The notes: generated by a model from the letters alone, not told the origin. DNA of 64,000 nt from Bolinopsis microptera (GCF_026151205.1 NC_087082.1:1250001-1314000); one strand, 5' to 3'; positions 23,771-36,415 are shown, counted from the stretch's first letter. Translations and numbers: made by a program.

Positions 23771-23849
23771 GACCAGGCAGACAGTGGGATTCGAACTCGC
23801 AACCTCACGATTGCAAAGCTGGCGTTCTAACCAACTGCGCTACCTGGCC
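23771..23849 (-). repeat. tRNA-derived SINE head
   Basis: Reads GGCCAGGTAGCGCAGTTGG on the minus strand with an intact A box, then a B box GTTCGAATC, and a 3' CCTGGTC that pairs with the 5' GGCCAGG. The anticodon stem and T stem are mismatched and extra bases lie before the 3' acceptor half. It is therefore a tRNA-derived SINE or tRNA pseudogene (TGC in the loop position), not a working tRNA. Confidence 0.8.
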
Positions 23850-24276
23850 GTTAAAAGAGAATGGGTTTAAAAAGTCACGTGACAGTCGAGTGTAGACTGA
23901 TTAATCATCATCCCATAAAACACACTGATGTACAGCTGCCCTAATGGAAATTCTTTGCTGAACTGGAGAATGAATAAAGGAATATCATTATCAATAAGGC
24001 AGCAGCGATGCAATTGGATAAAAGTTCAAAACGTTATACATAATTATAATAATTGAAGTTTGAGCGAAAATAGCAAGTTTTAAGCAAGTTTTAAAAGGTG
24101 ACGTTCAGCAAAATTTGATGGACGAAGAAAATTGAAAATTGAAAATAAGACACAAGTCCGGAAATGATTTTCAGGGATTAAGAGCTGGTAGTGGGATCGA
24201 ATGATAAATTAGCTTTCTGGAAATGATCTAACTTTACCTCACGTTTGCACCTTACCTGGGGACCCCAGGCTATTAT

Positions 24277-24313
24277 GTTCGGCGGAATGACAGGCTGAGC
24301 GCCGCCCAGTAAG
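24277..24313 (+). repeat. dispersed repeat B, copy 3
   Basis: GGCGGAATGACAGGCTGAGC followed by GCCGCCCAGTAAG. It is preceded at 24254-24272 by TTACCTGGGGACCCCAGGC, a self-complementary block also seen before copy 4. Confidence 0.8.
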
Positions 24314-24340
24314 TTTGCACCCCGACACTAAGTGAACCGA

Positions 24341-24400
24341 CAATGGTATGGGGGTCACGACAATGGTATGGGGGTCACGACAATGGTATGGAGGTCACGA
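24341..24400 (+). repeat. three 20-bp repeats CAATGGTATGGGGGTCACGA
   Basis: Three near-perfect copies. The GGGGGTCACGA core matches the right end of the hAT-like MITE family, suggesting a derivative. Confidence 0.85.
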
Positions 24401-25030
24401 CTTCATACAAATCTTAATCAGGTAGAGGAATCCCATGATCTAGTCCCCGCAAACATGAAAAACTTGTTGATGTTCCAGCTTCTAGATATTACGGTAAATC
24501 GTGCTGCCAAGGACATTGTCCGACGTTGTTATACTTATAGTTCATATTACTCTAACTCAGGGGAGGTAATGAACCAGTGCTAGGAAAGCTCCACGTGATG
24601 TTAAGGTTAACCTAAATTTTGTCTAAGATAAAACCACTTCACGCCGAATGGCTTGTAAAAGTTAACACTGAAATTCAGGACCGGGCGGGGTAGTTTGATA
24701 AAAAAGGTTTCCATAAAGCTAGAAATCACTGATGCTTTAAGCATGGACTATTTCATGCACGAAAACCCATTTGATGAAGATGATGTGATAATGATATTAG
24801 ACACTGATCATGTACACATATTTTAACATTTTTACTGCTTAACGAATGCTTTTCTTACTTTAACTTACTGTATAAAAAATGTATTTAAAAATCATTTGAT
24901 GAAATAAAAAAACGAAAAAAATTCGGATTTTTGATGGTTTTGAATGCCTTCTAGCGTTCATATAATATTAATGTCCGTTTAAAATTATGTCCGTTCATTT
25001 AATGTCCGTCCAAATAAGGTCCGATAAGGT

Positions 25031-26570
25031 ATATTTATGAACATGATAGCCTGGGGTCCCCAAGAAACAAACAAGCTAGTGTTAGCAATAGCTTTAACTC
25101 CTAGCTTGCATTATCAACATTTAAAAATAAACATAGTCATAATCAACATATTTTTAAAAACAACGATGAGCTATAATTCCTTGACCCAATGCAACGCTCA
25201 TACATCATATAATAGTCACACATAACAGTATGAGTAAGCTTTCTAAACTTCCATGATCACATTACCTGAAGACAAAGTATCAGTTTCATGCAGATACACG
25301 AACTCACAGACGGACTATATAGTACATTTTTAGATTTGGTCACGTTTCATTCCATACAAATCAAGGACTAGCAGACTGATTAATATAATTATATGATCCG
25401 ATAAAACAATACTAAATACTTAGAATTCATATGATTAAGTTGTGACGTAAGCTTCTACTCAGTTGTTATGAACGGTTGATTTCGGAATAAAAACGGTTTT
25501 AACCACTTGTTTAAAAGTAAAACGATTAAAAACGATAAAAAACGATTTTAGCTTATACGATTCAATAAAATTTCAAATTAATGTTCGATGTTTTTAAAAT
25601 GTTGGTAATTCTAACAGCAGGTATTTATATTTTATTACTTAATTTAGGATTTCGTTTGAATTCTATCTTCTCCGCCTCCCAGCCCAAATAAAAACTTTAA
25701 ATTTAATTGAGGTACCCTACAAAACGTTTTTATCGTTTAAAAGTAAAACGGAAATATATGAAAAAAAACGATTTTAACGATCTTGTGAAAAAAACACCGT
25801 TTTTAACGTCCATAGAAACTAAGGACGTTAGTAATACACTCACGTACATCGTGTGATTCCCACGGTCAACGATGTGAGAATGAGAGTCATAGTTATAGTC
25901 ACAACGTGAAAAATGGATTATTTCAAATGCAAAATGATTTTTAAATCAACAAATTGGGATGAAATAAAGTTTTCTGCTGAATTAAACGAGTTGCACGAAG
26001 AATTGTAGACCGTGAGACTGTGACCCGATTAGGTTCGCACTAAACCTCTTATAAAAAGATTCACGTGATCGTTTTTCATGCCCGGAATAACGAGATAACC
26101 ACAACCTTGATTTGGTTTAGGATGAAAACCATGAATCTGATTCGGCTGAATCCATGGCATTTTCAAAGGTTAAAAGTGGCTCCAGGAGTAATAGTATCTT
26201 GCTGAAATACAATTTGTATAATTCGATATCAGATATGAGATTTACGGAAAGGGAAAAGTCTAACAGGTATAGACGAATCAATTTGATCCCACTTTTTATA
26301 TAATTCTCTGATCTCGGCTGATTCCAAAAAATGTCCGTTAGACGAATGCTGTATCTTGCTAAAGTAAATACCAATCCCTCACGGCTCACTCTGTTATTAG
26401 ATATATGAATATGAATTCACTTTTTTTAAAAGATGCACAAGGAGATGTTAGCAACATTGCTTTGGGCCTGGGGCGGGGAGTAATGAATATTTTGTACATG
26501 ACGACTAGTTTAAGTTGTTATATTCCTTTGAATTATTATAGACCAATTTTAGGGTTTAAAGAACGACTCA
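25031..26570. other. gene-free stretch
   Basis: AT-rich with AAAACGATT-like short repeats at 25490-25810. The ORFs at 26117-26389 and 26405-26725 show no family features; the second runs through a MITE. Confidence 0.5.
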
Positions 26571-26578
26571 CAGTTACA

Positions 26579-26710
26579 TTTTCATACGCTGTACTTGTAG
26601 AGTGTAGACCTGCCGCACGTGCAGCTGTATCGACATCGTGGCTTTCGCCACTTATTACTATTAGTATTAAAGAAACGACAATGGGGGTCACGAGTCACGA
26701 CGTGATACAA
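26579..26710. mobile_element. hAT-like MITE family C, diverged copy (132 bp, 8-bp TSD)
   Basis: Starts TTTTCATACG and ends ACGTGATACAA, flanked by the perfect 8-bp repeat CAGTTACA (26571-26578 and 26711-26718). The right end, with GGGGGTCACG...CGTGATACAA, matches the copies at 35447, 36492 and 60735. Confidence 0.8.
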
Positions 26711-26718
26711 CAGTTACA

Positions 26719-29498
26719 TCCATAATTATAGGGTATTATTATATATGGTAATCCAATATTTAGCGCGATCCACAGAGCACATGTTTGATAAATAAGCACC
26801 TTAGCACTTATAGTATAACTTTCACTTAATTGACAGTTACAGGATCTTTTAACGTTAAACTTGCTAAGACTAAGGTCAGACGAATTAAACTTAAAGGAGT
26901 TATTTCTCTCTCAAGACAATTATAAGTTGAAATAGAGAATGGACCCTGAATCATGAATATTTACAAATCGTCCACAAATACCGCTGCATGGGGTGATACA
27001 AGCGAGATAATGAAATAGAATGTAAATAAACGAAACGGCATCCTGATTAGTATTTTGTAATTATTAATTGTGATGGTATAGTTAAATGTAATTGTGATGG
27101 TATAGTAATACCAATACTCAAATCACATCGGACACAATTATTACCGGTCTTTTGTTTTAGCTCTCTTAGGCTCGATTATGTCAAAAATGATACGCTTACT
27201 GATTCCCTGCCGCAATGAGGAATGAGAAATGCAAAGCTTGACAAAGTGAAATAAATTGACAAATATAGCAAAATATTTTATCATCATCATTGATTCGATT
27301 TAAGTTTTAGAAATGATTCTCCAATCTGCATCATCCGCATGAAATCATAAGGTTAGACATAATATAACAAACAGATACCCAATCTGTTATCGGTTAAGAC
27401 AAATGAACCTTATTACACTGTAATACTAATAAGGTAATTTACAGCACAGTGTTTTAAAATATTCACCCGTCTTCATTTATTATTATTCGACGAATGACGA
27501 TTTCTAAACGATTTTCTATTATGTATCTGGGAATGATTCTAACTCGTGCCAGAAAAACTCTTACAACTTCAAGGACATGATCCATATAGTGGTTCTACTG
27601 AAGCAAAGTGAGCTATTGCAAACATCAAAATAGTTGTACGAGTTTGCAAAAGTTTACTGAGCATGATGGTGACAGTTTTTTCTCTCTGGCCGATCTTTGG
27701 TCTGTTGTGTTATAGTTTTTCGAGTTTAAGCTAATAGTACTAACAATGGAGCCTGGTGTCTTTCATGCAAATCATAATTGATTGTCAAGCACCAATAGGA
27801 GCTGCCTTCATTAATATTATAGACCTTAGTCTCTGATCTCCAAGCCCAATACCTATCATCACTGAATTCTTTTTGCCACCTTTTTACATTTCATTATTTT
27901 GATGAAAGGCAATGAGTATCCAGGGGTGTTTTCAGTGGTTGAGAAATGAATTCCTTGAAATAAAATCTAGATTGGCCTAATTTATCCGGATGAGGTAAGG
28001 ACCACGATATGTTAACCCGTTCAGTTTTTTACCATTTATTTTCACAGCCCATGAAATTATGAATGCAAAAAAGAATTTTGGGTGAGGTATATAATTTCAA
28101 GTAAATATTATTTCCAGTAATTATTATTTCCAGTATTTGTATTAATTTTAGTACTTTAAGTTATAGTGGCCCAAAATTTATCCATCAACAGACATTTTAA
28201 CTGTCCGCTATTTTAACAGCCTCAGCATTATCCGTGGATCTGTTACAGTTACAACTATAACTTATAAGTCTGTGTGGACCTTAAATAATCCCGTCCTACT
28301 CAATCAGCCTACTCGTGTCGGTGTAATCCTCATAACTTTAGTGAGGTTTTTCAATTTGTGTACATAATATATTTATTTAATTTGGATTATTTAAGTTAAA
28401 ACTGTAAGTGCAACAGAAATAAAAAATTGGCAGCAATCAATGTAAATTGAAACAAAAATGTAGTATATTTAAGTTTCAACAACTATAAATTCAACAATTA
28501 AATAAATTGTTGGTTAAAATTTACTGTCAAAACTAAACGCGTTCACGCTGATGCACGTGACCTCACATCTTAATTAAATCTGAAGTCTATGATCTCCAAA
28601 AAAACTGAACCTTGACAATGAAATTAAATGACAATTAAAGATGCCAGTTAACAATTAACATCACATATTCATATCAACAAACAAAAATGTAGACAAAATA
28701 TTAAACTAGGCTAGTGACCACTGATATGACCAGAGGCTTCTCAGCCTCATTGATCATGCCAGATTTTAGAAAACAAATCGAGGATGAGATATCTCTAATT
28801 TTAGCTTAACAATGGCAATACAATGTTGTTCATAGCTGTATTTATATACTGCCGAGTTGTTAATGTTATCCTTTGCAGCCTTGCTCCCAGCAGATACAGT
28901 TACATAAATTAGGTTACCACTTATGAACCGGTTGCAGTTAAAATGTCTTACTTACTCCAGGCTTGTCTTTAGCACGTTGCAAAGCTGCACATCGTGGTTG
29001 CAACCTCAAACACAGCGGTTATGAAATCGTAAACAAACATCTTGATACGATATCCGAGGAAATGATTATTATTATTATGTATATAGTTCAGTAGACTTAA
29101 ATCATGACTAGGTTTATTTTCCAATCCTCATCATCGTCGATATGAAATTATAGGGTTAGACATATATAATAACCAACAGATGCCTTAAGTTATGACGAAT
29201 GACCCTTTTACAACGCTGTCTGCGCAATAGTGTTTTGAAATATTCTCCCGTCTTCTAATATCATAGAATAGCAATATCCATTGTTTGTTTACTAAGACCG
29301 ATTAAAGATATTTATAAAATTAATTAACTATCTCCGTCAACTCATTAGTGACTGTTTCAACTTTCAGTGTTTCATGAAAAAGAATATTCCAAGCCTTCCC
29401 AACAGTCTGAATCAGAATGGTCATGTGATAGAGAGTAAGAGTTTCTAAATCAATGCTGTCAAGTCCTCAAGTCCTGCCAGGTATTAAAGTGCACAATC
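26719..29498. other. gene-free stretch
   Basis: 2.8 kb of AT-rich sequence. I see no conserved coding segment, no structured RNA and no clear repeat boundary. Confidence 0.45.
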
Positions 29499-31240
29499 TT
29501 AAAGTGTGCACCTGTAGTCCTTTCTCCTGTCCTCTACATCTTGTCCAGTAAGAGGTATCCGCTTGCCTCCAGTCTCGACCAGCAGAAATGATCCCAGCAT
29601 ACAAAGGACCGAAATAAAAGCTAGGCCACCAAGAGGTACTGCTTTGTGAGTGATGGGTGCCAAATTGTTGAATATAAACGGACCTATGAAGGAGCCAACT
29701 CTGGAAATACCAGAACAAATACTGAACACAATCCCCCTATGAGTTGTTGGTGCTATTTCTCCTGTCCAAAGATACAGCCCTGAGTAGGCCCCGTTCACAA
29801 ACATGACTCCGATTAAACTCATGACGCTCTGCAGTGTCCAGCCACCTCCAAATGCAACGTTAGGTATCGCTATAAGATAACAAAGAGCAGCCCCTAGAAA
29901 CATGGCTATCATGGTCCTTCTTCTTCCCAACAAGCCTATTAAAGAGACAGCCATAAAATAAGAAACTATTCTTCCAACACCAGCCATAATGTACCCGGAG
30001 TATCTATCTGGTAATATTTTTCCCCAACCGAAGCTAAAGCCGGTATAAAACATCGCAAGGGATGGCCAAAGGGTCACGAGGATAATAGTTTCAAGTCGAA
30101 GACTTGGGTACTGATTAAATTCGGTCAGTTGCTGCCTGACATTATGGTTTCTATCTTTAGTGTTCCCAACGTCCGTTATTTGGATGTTTTCTAGATCCAG
30201 GTCCATATTGTTTAATTTCGCCAATGCTTTGAAGGCTTTCTTGGCAGCCTCCACATCATTTTTTATCAAAAAGAATCTGGGCGATTCTGTGCAAATCAAA
30301 ATTTGCAATGTTGTCAGCACGAACACTATGGAGGTGGCTAAAAACATGTTGTTCCAGCTATGTATGAAGTAGCCGATTCCTACTGCAATAGGGTAACCGA
30401 ATGAACTCAAACACCCCGTCCAACAGTTCATTATGTTCCTATGTTTTGATGGAACAAGCTCCGCTGTGAGAATGTACATGCCATTGGACATCAGAATATT
30501 GCTAACACCATTGAAATACCTAATTGCTAAGAGTAACACGTAGTTATGACAAAATTTCCCCATTAAAAGAGGAAAAACCCCGATGATCATGCCAATCATT
30601 GCTGTTTTCTTTCTCCCAACTTTATCCAACAAGTGACCACCTAGAATTAACCCTGAAAATCCTCCGGTATATAAAATAGAAGTCAACAAGGTTTTTTGTG
30701 CCTTTCGGGATCCGACATCACAGTACAAATCAAACTCCGCAGAAAATGAGGTATGTTCAAGACTCCATTCTATGTCAGAAGGTTCAAGGATCAGTTCTTT
30801 TTTGCCACCTACTTCTTCGGTGATTTCGCAAGGAAATGTTTGTAGTAATGATGGATTGGCTCTTGTCAAATTAAAGCATTTTTCAGATTTGCATCTCCAA
30901 GTGTCGTCGGGGGTTGGATCAATACCTGGCTCAAAATAAGGAATTTAGTAATTTTCTAAAATAAATACCGATCAAAGATCCTTCTCACTAAATGAGTAGA
31001 TTTTAATTTCTTCCTGGCAATATGCTGACCTATATTATACATTATAATCCGTGATTAGACTTGTAAATTAGTTAAGAGCTATACCAAATCACCTGCGAAT
31101 GCAGTTATATAAATATTTGAGGTCCCTCCCATCTCAACCAGCATCAGTGACATTATCAGAGCTGTGTACTTCCAACTCCGGTTTCGAGTCAACTCCTCTA
31201 GCAAATCATCACAGCTGACCGGTTCTTTAACTGGGACCAT
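29499..31240 (-). CDS. SLC22-type organic ion/cation transporter (MFS)
   Basis: Two exons, 31093-31240 and 29499-30925, join in phase 1 (GCAG|GT ... AG|GT) to give 524 aa. The start MVPVKEPVSCDDLLEEL matches the cytosolic N-terminus of SLC22 carriers. TM1 is followed by the large extracellular loop with cysteines (WRCKSEKCF; DLYCDVGS). TM2-3 carry the MFS signature LLDKVGRKK. Further signatures are ELVPSKHRN after TM4, CTESPRFFLIK after TM6 and GLLGRRR in the second half; about 12 membrane segments in all. These plasma-membrane carriers move organic cations, anions or carnitine. The substrate cannot be told from sequence, and SV2-like relatives are the main alternative. Confidence 0.88.
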
Positions 31241-31784
31241 GTAGTAAACTAACCTTATAGCAGTCAGAACGCAATCGAACTGATATGACAAGTTGGGTGT
31301 TACCTTACTACAGACGTCTATAGTTCTAACTAAAACTGATCGATCGAGAAGTATGTCCCTATGTGAAAAGTCAAAGTGAGAAGAGTGTCTCACTATCAGA
31401 AACAGGGGGTGGTTAACAGGCAACGTTACGCCACTGAATGTATCGTATGTTTATCAGCGTGTTTACTGCTTATTATGTGTTATTATGAACTTGCCTTTCA
31501 TTTGTTTAATATATAATTCTACATGTTCCATGTTTTACAAATTAGATCTATTGAAATTTTAATAAGCTGTCACAAATTATGTAAAAATTATTTCAAAAAA
31601 CTGATCTTATTTGAGATATAGGCATTTTAAGCCTTAAATCTGCCATTTTTTGCCCTTTTTTACATGAATTTTACTAAGAGTAAGACCTTTGAGGCCAGAT
31701 TTCATACCTTAAAACTCAAAATTGAGAAAAATAGTGTTCCAAAAATTTGTATATGATCATCAGCTACACTCACAAGAATTTTTG
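31241..31784. other. 5' flank of the transporter
   Basis: No gene seen. The open segment to 31423 is only upstream read-through of exon 1 in the same frame. Confidence 0.4.
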
Positions 31785-32071
31785 ATAGTCAGTGTAATAA
31801 GCGCCAAGCGCGAGCACAGAACTTTTTTTCTCCGATTTCGATAAATTTGGTACCCAAAGTTTTCTAAAAATGTGAATAAAATATATCCACCGTGTTTTTC
31901 GTCCTTTGTGCACTCTTGTAATGCACAGGAGGCCCACATACAGCTCGACGTTATCGTGCTACACGGTGAATTTGCATTATTCACAGTTAGAGGCAACTTT
32001 TGGTACCAAATTTATCAAAATCAGAGACAAAAAATTCTGTGCCAACTCATGGCGCTTATTACATAGACTAT
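31785..32071. mobile_element. foldback MITE with ~75-bp inverted ends
   Basis: The left arm (31785-31865) contains TGTAATAAGCGCCA and later GATAAATTTGGTACC. The right arm (about 31995-32071) contains GGTACCAAATTTATC and TGGCGCTTATTACA. The arms match over about 75 bp with moderate mismatches. There is no ORF of interest and the flanking TSD is unclear. Confidence 0.7.
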
Positions 32072-33010
32072 GAAGCGATATCTTATGACCTGGGTGATTG
32101 GTAAAATGTACAACTTTAATAGTAGGCAAATATTTCAATTCAAAATCAGCCAAAAACTTTTAAAATGACTAAATTATCGGTATTTCAGTGACAAACTTTA
32201 CCAAATGTTTAAAAATTTCCAAAAAGAAAATATTTATTTTTTTCGAAACTGCGTAGTGCGTACTCTCAAAAAAAATGTTCAATGTTTCAAATCTTACTGT
32301 TTTTATCTATAAGTATATTTTCATAGTATGAAGTCAAATCCCGAATCGAAATCCGATCCTGGCAAAAAAGGTTTTGGTGTCCCCCTGTACTGTGAGTTAT
32401 CATTTCACAAGACAGTTAAATTATGAATAGTTTAATACAGCTAGCAGTTTTTAAGCCTTTGATGCGTCTAACTAGAACTAGAACGACGACCAAATCACGT
32501 ACTCGGAAAGTAACGTCTAGTTAGAACAAAGACTCCATCACGTAATCGATTACGTAACGCGTTATGTGCAGTCTAGCGACATAACGTATGCACTATGCAT
32601 GGTTTACAACCAACCAGTTTACAAACAACATGATAAGTTGTTACCTAAAAAAATGAAATTTAGGCACGAAATATAAATGACATAAGCAATATACATTCCC
32701 CTTTTTATATGACGAGTCCATATCTAGCATTTGTATAGCCAATATGCAACTGATAAAACTCATAATAAATGTGTTTTATACACAGTTTTTATATGCTGTC
32801 ATCATTGCATTTGCTGTCATCGACTATTATGTATTAGGTGTTTCGGAGGTTTTGTCAACATAGCAAGGTCACCTGTATATATATTTCTGACCAAATTAAA
32901 CGATAACGGCTAAAATCGAAATTAAGAATATTCTAGAAATTTAATACACTGATCACCAAGTTGCTGACATACTGTTTACATTTAATCTGAAACCATTGCA
33001 TTATTAATCT
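32072..33010. other. gene-free stretch
   Basis: AT-rich, no supportable features. Confidence 0.45.
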
Positions 33011-33110
33011 AGCAGCTGGTAAGAATTCCGTGGGAACAACTTGCACTCCAAGGTTTGATCTTCGGGCGCAAGTTGTTCCCACGCAATTCTTAAAAGTCTT
33101 ACCAGCTGCT
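33011..33110. other. ~100-nt imperfect hairpin
   Basis: Arm AGCAGCTGGTAAGA..GTGGGAACAACTTGC folds onto GCAAGTTGTTCCCAC..TCTTACCAGCTGCT. There is one ~8-nt bulge and a loop of about 25 nt. It could be a foldback MITE or a precursor of a small RNA. Confidence 0.75.
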
Positions 33111-33848
33111 TGAAATTATATACGTTATAAGATCATATTCATTATACTTAGAGTAAGAACAATCAAATAACATGGATGGGTAATATTTTAATTTCATTGG
33201 TTTTTATAGCGAATTATATTACAAGTATTATTGCAAGTAACATTTTTATAATCCAAAATCCTGGTACCGGTCCCAATCCCGGTATTTCGGTTTTAATCCC
33301 GGTCCCGATCAGGGTTTGACTGTTGATTACGTAATAAACATTTTCTTTTTTACCCTCTAGAATAATAACAATTTGATAATATTTTAATTCAAATTCCACT
33401 CAATTTCACTCTGATAGAAGTAGAAAATAAGTATCGTATTCTGAGTGTGCGACAAAGTTTAGCTAATCTAGTATAAATCTTGTCTTATAACTGTTGAATC
33501 CCTGCACTCTTTAAGTTTATATTAACCAATAATATTTTATGATTGTTAGATTGATCTAATCTGTGATCTACTAGTACTTCATTTCAGACTAAGGAATTCT
33601 TAATTAGACAGCTATAATAGTTACCAGATTCACAAAAATGTAAACTTGTACTTGTAGTTGTTTCATTATAGTATTAGTACCTAACAACAATAAAGTTTCT
33701 TTCTGAGTAGTTCATATGGGAGTATGGGTCACGTGGCTAATGTTCAGAACAATTCTGAACATGCTTGATTAAAAGTTGTGTGTGTACCAATAATTAATAT
33801 ACTATTACTTAAGTCTTAAATCTCAACAACCATCAATAAAAATATAAA
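33111..33848. other. gene-free stretch
   Basis: AT-rich; a short GGTCCC/GGTACC-type low-complexity patch lies at 33262-33312. No gene. Confidence 0.45.
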
Positions 33849-34095
33849 GTCCCGGCTAGGAACCGACCGGAATATTTTATATTTTGCTGCATGCTGGATC
33901 AGATTTTGCCAGATATCAATCTATTATCCGGTTAGCCGGATTTTGCCGGACCGGAACCGGTTATTAGGAAGGGCAAATGTAAGGCTGCCAACCGGTGGGT
34001 TGGCTTTTCGGTTTTCCGAATTCTTTTAAAAAAAATATTTTGCTGGAAACCACTTTTTTCCACGTTTCATGCAGGAAGATATCCCCTTGGAATAC

Positions 34096-34986
34096 AACTG
34101 AGTAAGCTCTTTCTTGACTTCCACAACAGGCTCGTCCTCCTTGACAGAAAAAACTCACCACAGATTGTTCGCCATGCTTTTGTAGAGCAAAGAAACCTAG
34201 AGCTGACCTGGTTCCGAACATCGAGAGCGCTGACCGACGCATTTGACCCAGGAGCAATTAAACGAACAATTGTCTCGAAGAATGTTCCCATGCCGAACAG
34301 CCAACTCGTTCGGAGTAGAATGAGAAATTGGTTCCAAGAAAAGTGGGAAAAAGCTCGACTTGAAAACAAAAAGCTTACATTCTACAACGAAGTCAAAAGC
34401 AGCTTTGGATTAGAACCATACCTGTCTCTACCCAATCACAAGAAAACCCGATGTACCACATGGCTGAGGACAAGCTCCCACAAACTTAATATCGAGACGG
34501 GGCGATATGGCTGGAAAAACTCAAGCATCTTCTACAGAGCTTGCCACTTCTGCTGCAGCTCAGACAGAATCACCATAGACCTCCTGAATGAGCTCCCGTT
34601 TAGTGACATCATTAAAGAAGACGAAGTCCATTTGCTTAAAGAATGTCCTGTCTACAAGGAGATCAGACAAAGAAACAGCACAGACCTTCACAACATACTC
34701 ACAAATAGTCAATTCAGTAAATTATTTCATGAGGATTACATTTTGGAGACCAGAAATTTTGTTTATAATCTATTTCGTGAAAGATTTCCTAAAAGTAAGC
34801 TATGACTTAGTATCCTTATTTCGTGCACACTTTTAAACCTTTTAATTATTTATTTAAGATATTATGTTCTTTTTATTGTTTGGTTGAATAACTTTTATTT
34901 AACTGATTGGGATCTGACACATGTAATTTTGTAATGATCTTTCTAATTTCTAATTTCTAATTTCTAATTTCTTAATTTCTAATTTG
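34096..34986 (+). pseudogene. 3' fragment of a non-LTR retrotransposon (LINE)
   Basis: An open frame from about 34096 to the stop at 34803-34805 encodes the C-terminal segment downstream of RT. It has basic helical sequence and a zinc-binding pattern CHFC...HLLKECPVY typical of LINE ORF2 C-termini. It is followed by an (ATTTCTA)n tail at 34934-34986, the kind of short tandem 3' end some LINEs use. The RT core itself is missing, so this is a 5'-truncated insertion. Confidence 0.75.
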
Positions 34987-35110
34987 CTACCCTAGCCTGT
35001 TCATTATTAATATTAGCCGAAAATATTTTTTGTGGTTTTCCGAAGTCCGCATCTACGACTATCCCTTACCTGAGGACCCCAGGCTTTAATGTTGGTAAAC
35101 AACCGAATAG

Positions 35111-35149
35111 AGATTAGGCGGAATGACAGGCTGAGCGCGGCCCAGTAAA
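35111..35149 (+). repeat. dispersed repeat B, copy 4
   Basis: GGCGGAATGACAGGCTGAGC then GCGGCCCAGTAAAC. It is preceded at 35068 by TTACCTGAGGACCCCAGGCT as in copy 3, so the two blocks travel together. Confidence 0.8.
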
Positions 35150-35446
35150 CTATCCCTCGATACACCATTTTGGACTCGAGGCTTCCCCTTGTGATGGCAA
35201 TGCGATCTCAAAAAGCAGGCCTCCCCTTTGCAACACGAGCTCGGAAACGGGAGCTCTGCATGCCCTTGGATGTACGTTTTAGCTTTACCCTGATCAGGGG
35301 TCCGGGTAAGCTCCCCTACGCGCACAGACGGGATCTCTCCCCTGGACGTTTTTATTGCTTATTCCGATATAAAGAAACGTTTAATAGCCGAATTAAAATG
35401 ACAATTTTTTATTTATTATTAATTATTTAATTAATCCTAATTTATA

Positions 35447-35548
35447 TTGTCATACGTTGTATGACCCGCCGCGCACGAAGTGCGCGGCTCCCCCTGTATC
35501 GTCAGGACCATAGTGAAACGACCGTGGGGGTCGCAACGCGTGATACAA
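35447..35548. mobile_element. hAT-like MITE family C (102 bp, 8-bp TSD)
   Basis: Starts TTGTCATACG and ends CGTGATACAA. The flanks AATTTATA / AGTTTATA form an 8-bp TSD with one mismatch. The GCGCACGAAGTGCGC stem in the middle is shared with the copy at 36492. Confidence 0.85.
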
Positions 35549-36415
35549 AGTTTATATTGATTTGGAAAATTTCTTGAATTTTGTGGTGAATAATGTTTTA
35601 TAACACTAACTGCTAACAGTCTTTACCAATACATACTTCATTTTGCACAGGATGATGACATGATTAGTCACTCTACACTCTACTTAAAAAATGAAAATGG
35701 TTTCTATAGAATGTAGAAAAGAACTTGTGTAACTGTAAGTGGTAGTAATAGTATTAGTAGGAACTAAAGTGCGGACATTGATCTTGGCAGGGAAGTTCAT
35801 GGAATTATAAATCATTTAAGGACTTATAAACTTATAAAGCAAACTGCATCTATCTTGCCATTTTCTGCAAAACGAGCTCGGAAGCGGGAGCACTGCCCTC
35901 ACTCTCAGAGGTACGTGTGTAATAATTTCTTAAGGATTCGAGTCAAAATTGGACGAAAACTGTGCATTTCAAGATTTTAGAAATACATTTTTTTGAAGAA
36001 ATATCCGGCAAAATTTTCGGAAACCAGACCGGAACCGGATATTGAAGCCGAATATGATTCAGCCGGATATCCGGTCGGTGCCTAGTCCTGGCTACTCGGA
36101 AGTTTTGCAAGAACTGCCGACAATCCCCCATTTTGCATTTGTCATCGTGTTACACAAAAATACAAATAATTACAATAAACTTACTTATAGTAGGTTTGCA
36201 GTCACTTTCAGTTTCAGCCATTCCTAACTCAGCGCCGACACCTTTTCCTTCTGGACAAGGTGACAGGTGTGCAGTCAAAATCGTTGTTATTTTCACTTCA
36301 GTGATGTGCAGGACACTCTTCAGTACACCTATTGCATATGGTGTCCGAATCATAGAATCTTCCAGCATGGCAAAGATGAAGGATTCAGGATTGGGCTATA
36401 TTTTAATTTATTGAA

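Larger units (their letters stand above)
23578..25030. mobile_element. DNA-transposon-like element with ~33-bp inverted ends and TA flanks
   Basis: The left end CCTTTTCGGACCTTATTTGG plus ACGGACATTAA is matched in reverse at the right end, TTTAATGTCCGTCC then AAATAAGGTCCGATAAGG. Further GGACAT/ATGTCC subterminal repeats lie inside both ends. Both ends are bordered by TA, as in Tc1/mariner-type insertions. The interior has no transposase ORF but contains a tRNA-like SINE head and copy 3 of repeat B, so it is non-autonomous and was invaded by other repeats. Confidence 0.65.
33851..36090. mobile_element. composite element bounded by GGAACCGACCGG-type inverted ends
   Basis: The left end CCCGGCTAGGAACCGACCGG is mirrored at the right end CCGGTCGGTGCCTAGTCCTG. 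Adjacent GGATATCCGG-like blocks are present at the right and degraded at the left. The interval contains a LINE fragment, repeat B copy 4, a MITE and two related GC-richer segments (35165-35345 and 35866-35915). The same terminus ends another copy at 44280. The boundaries are inferred from inverted symmetry only. Confidence 0.5.

Noticed and set aside
23771-23849. Functional tRNA-Ala gene
   Set aside because: A and B boxes are good, but anticodon and T stems do not pair and extra bases disrupt the 3' half.
23522-24313. Transposon bounded by the two inverted repeat-B blocks
   Set aside because: Its limits cross, rather than nest with, the better supported TA-bordered element 23578-25030, and the flanks show no TSD.
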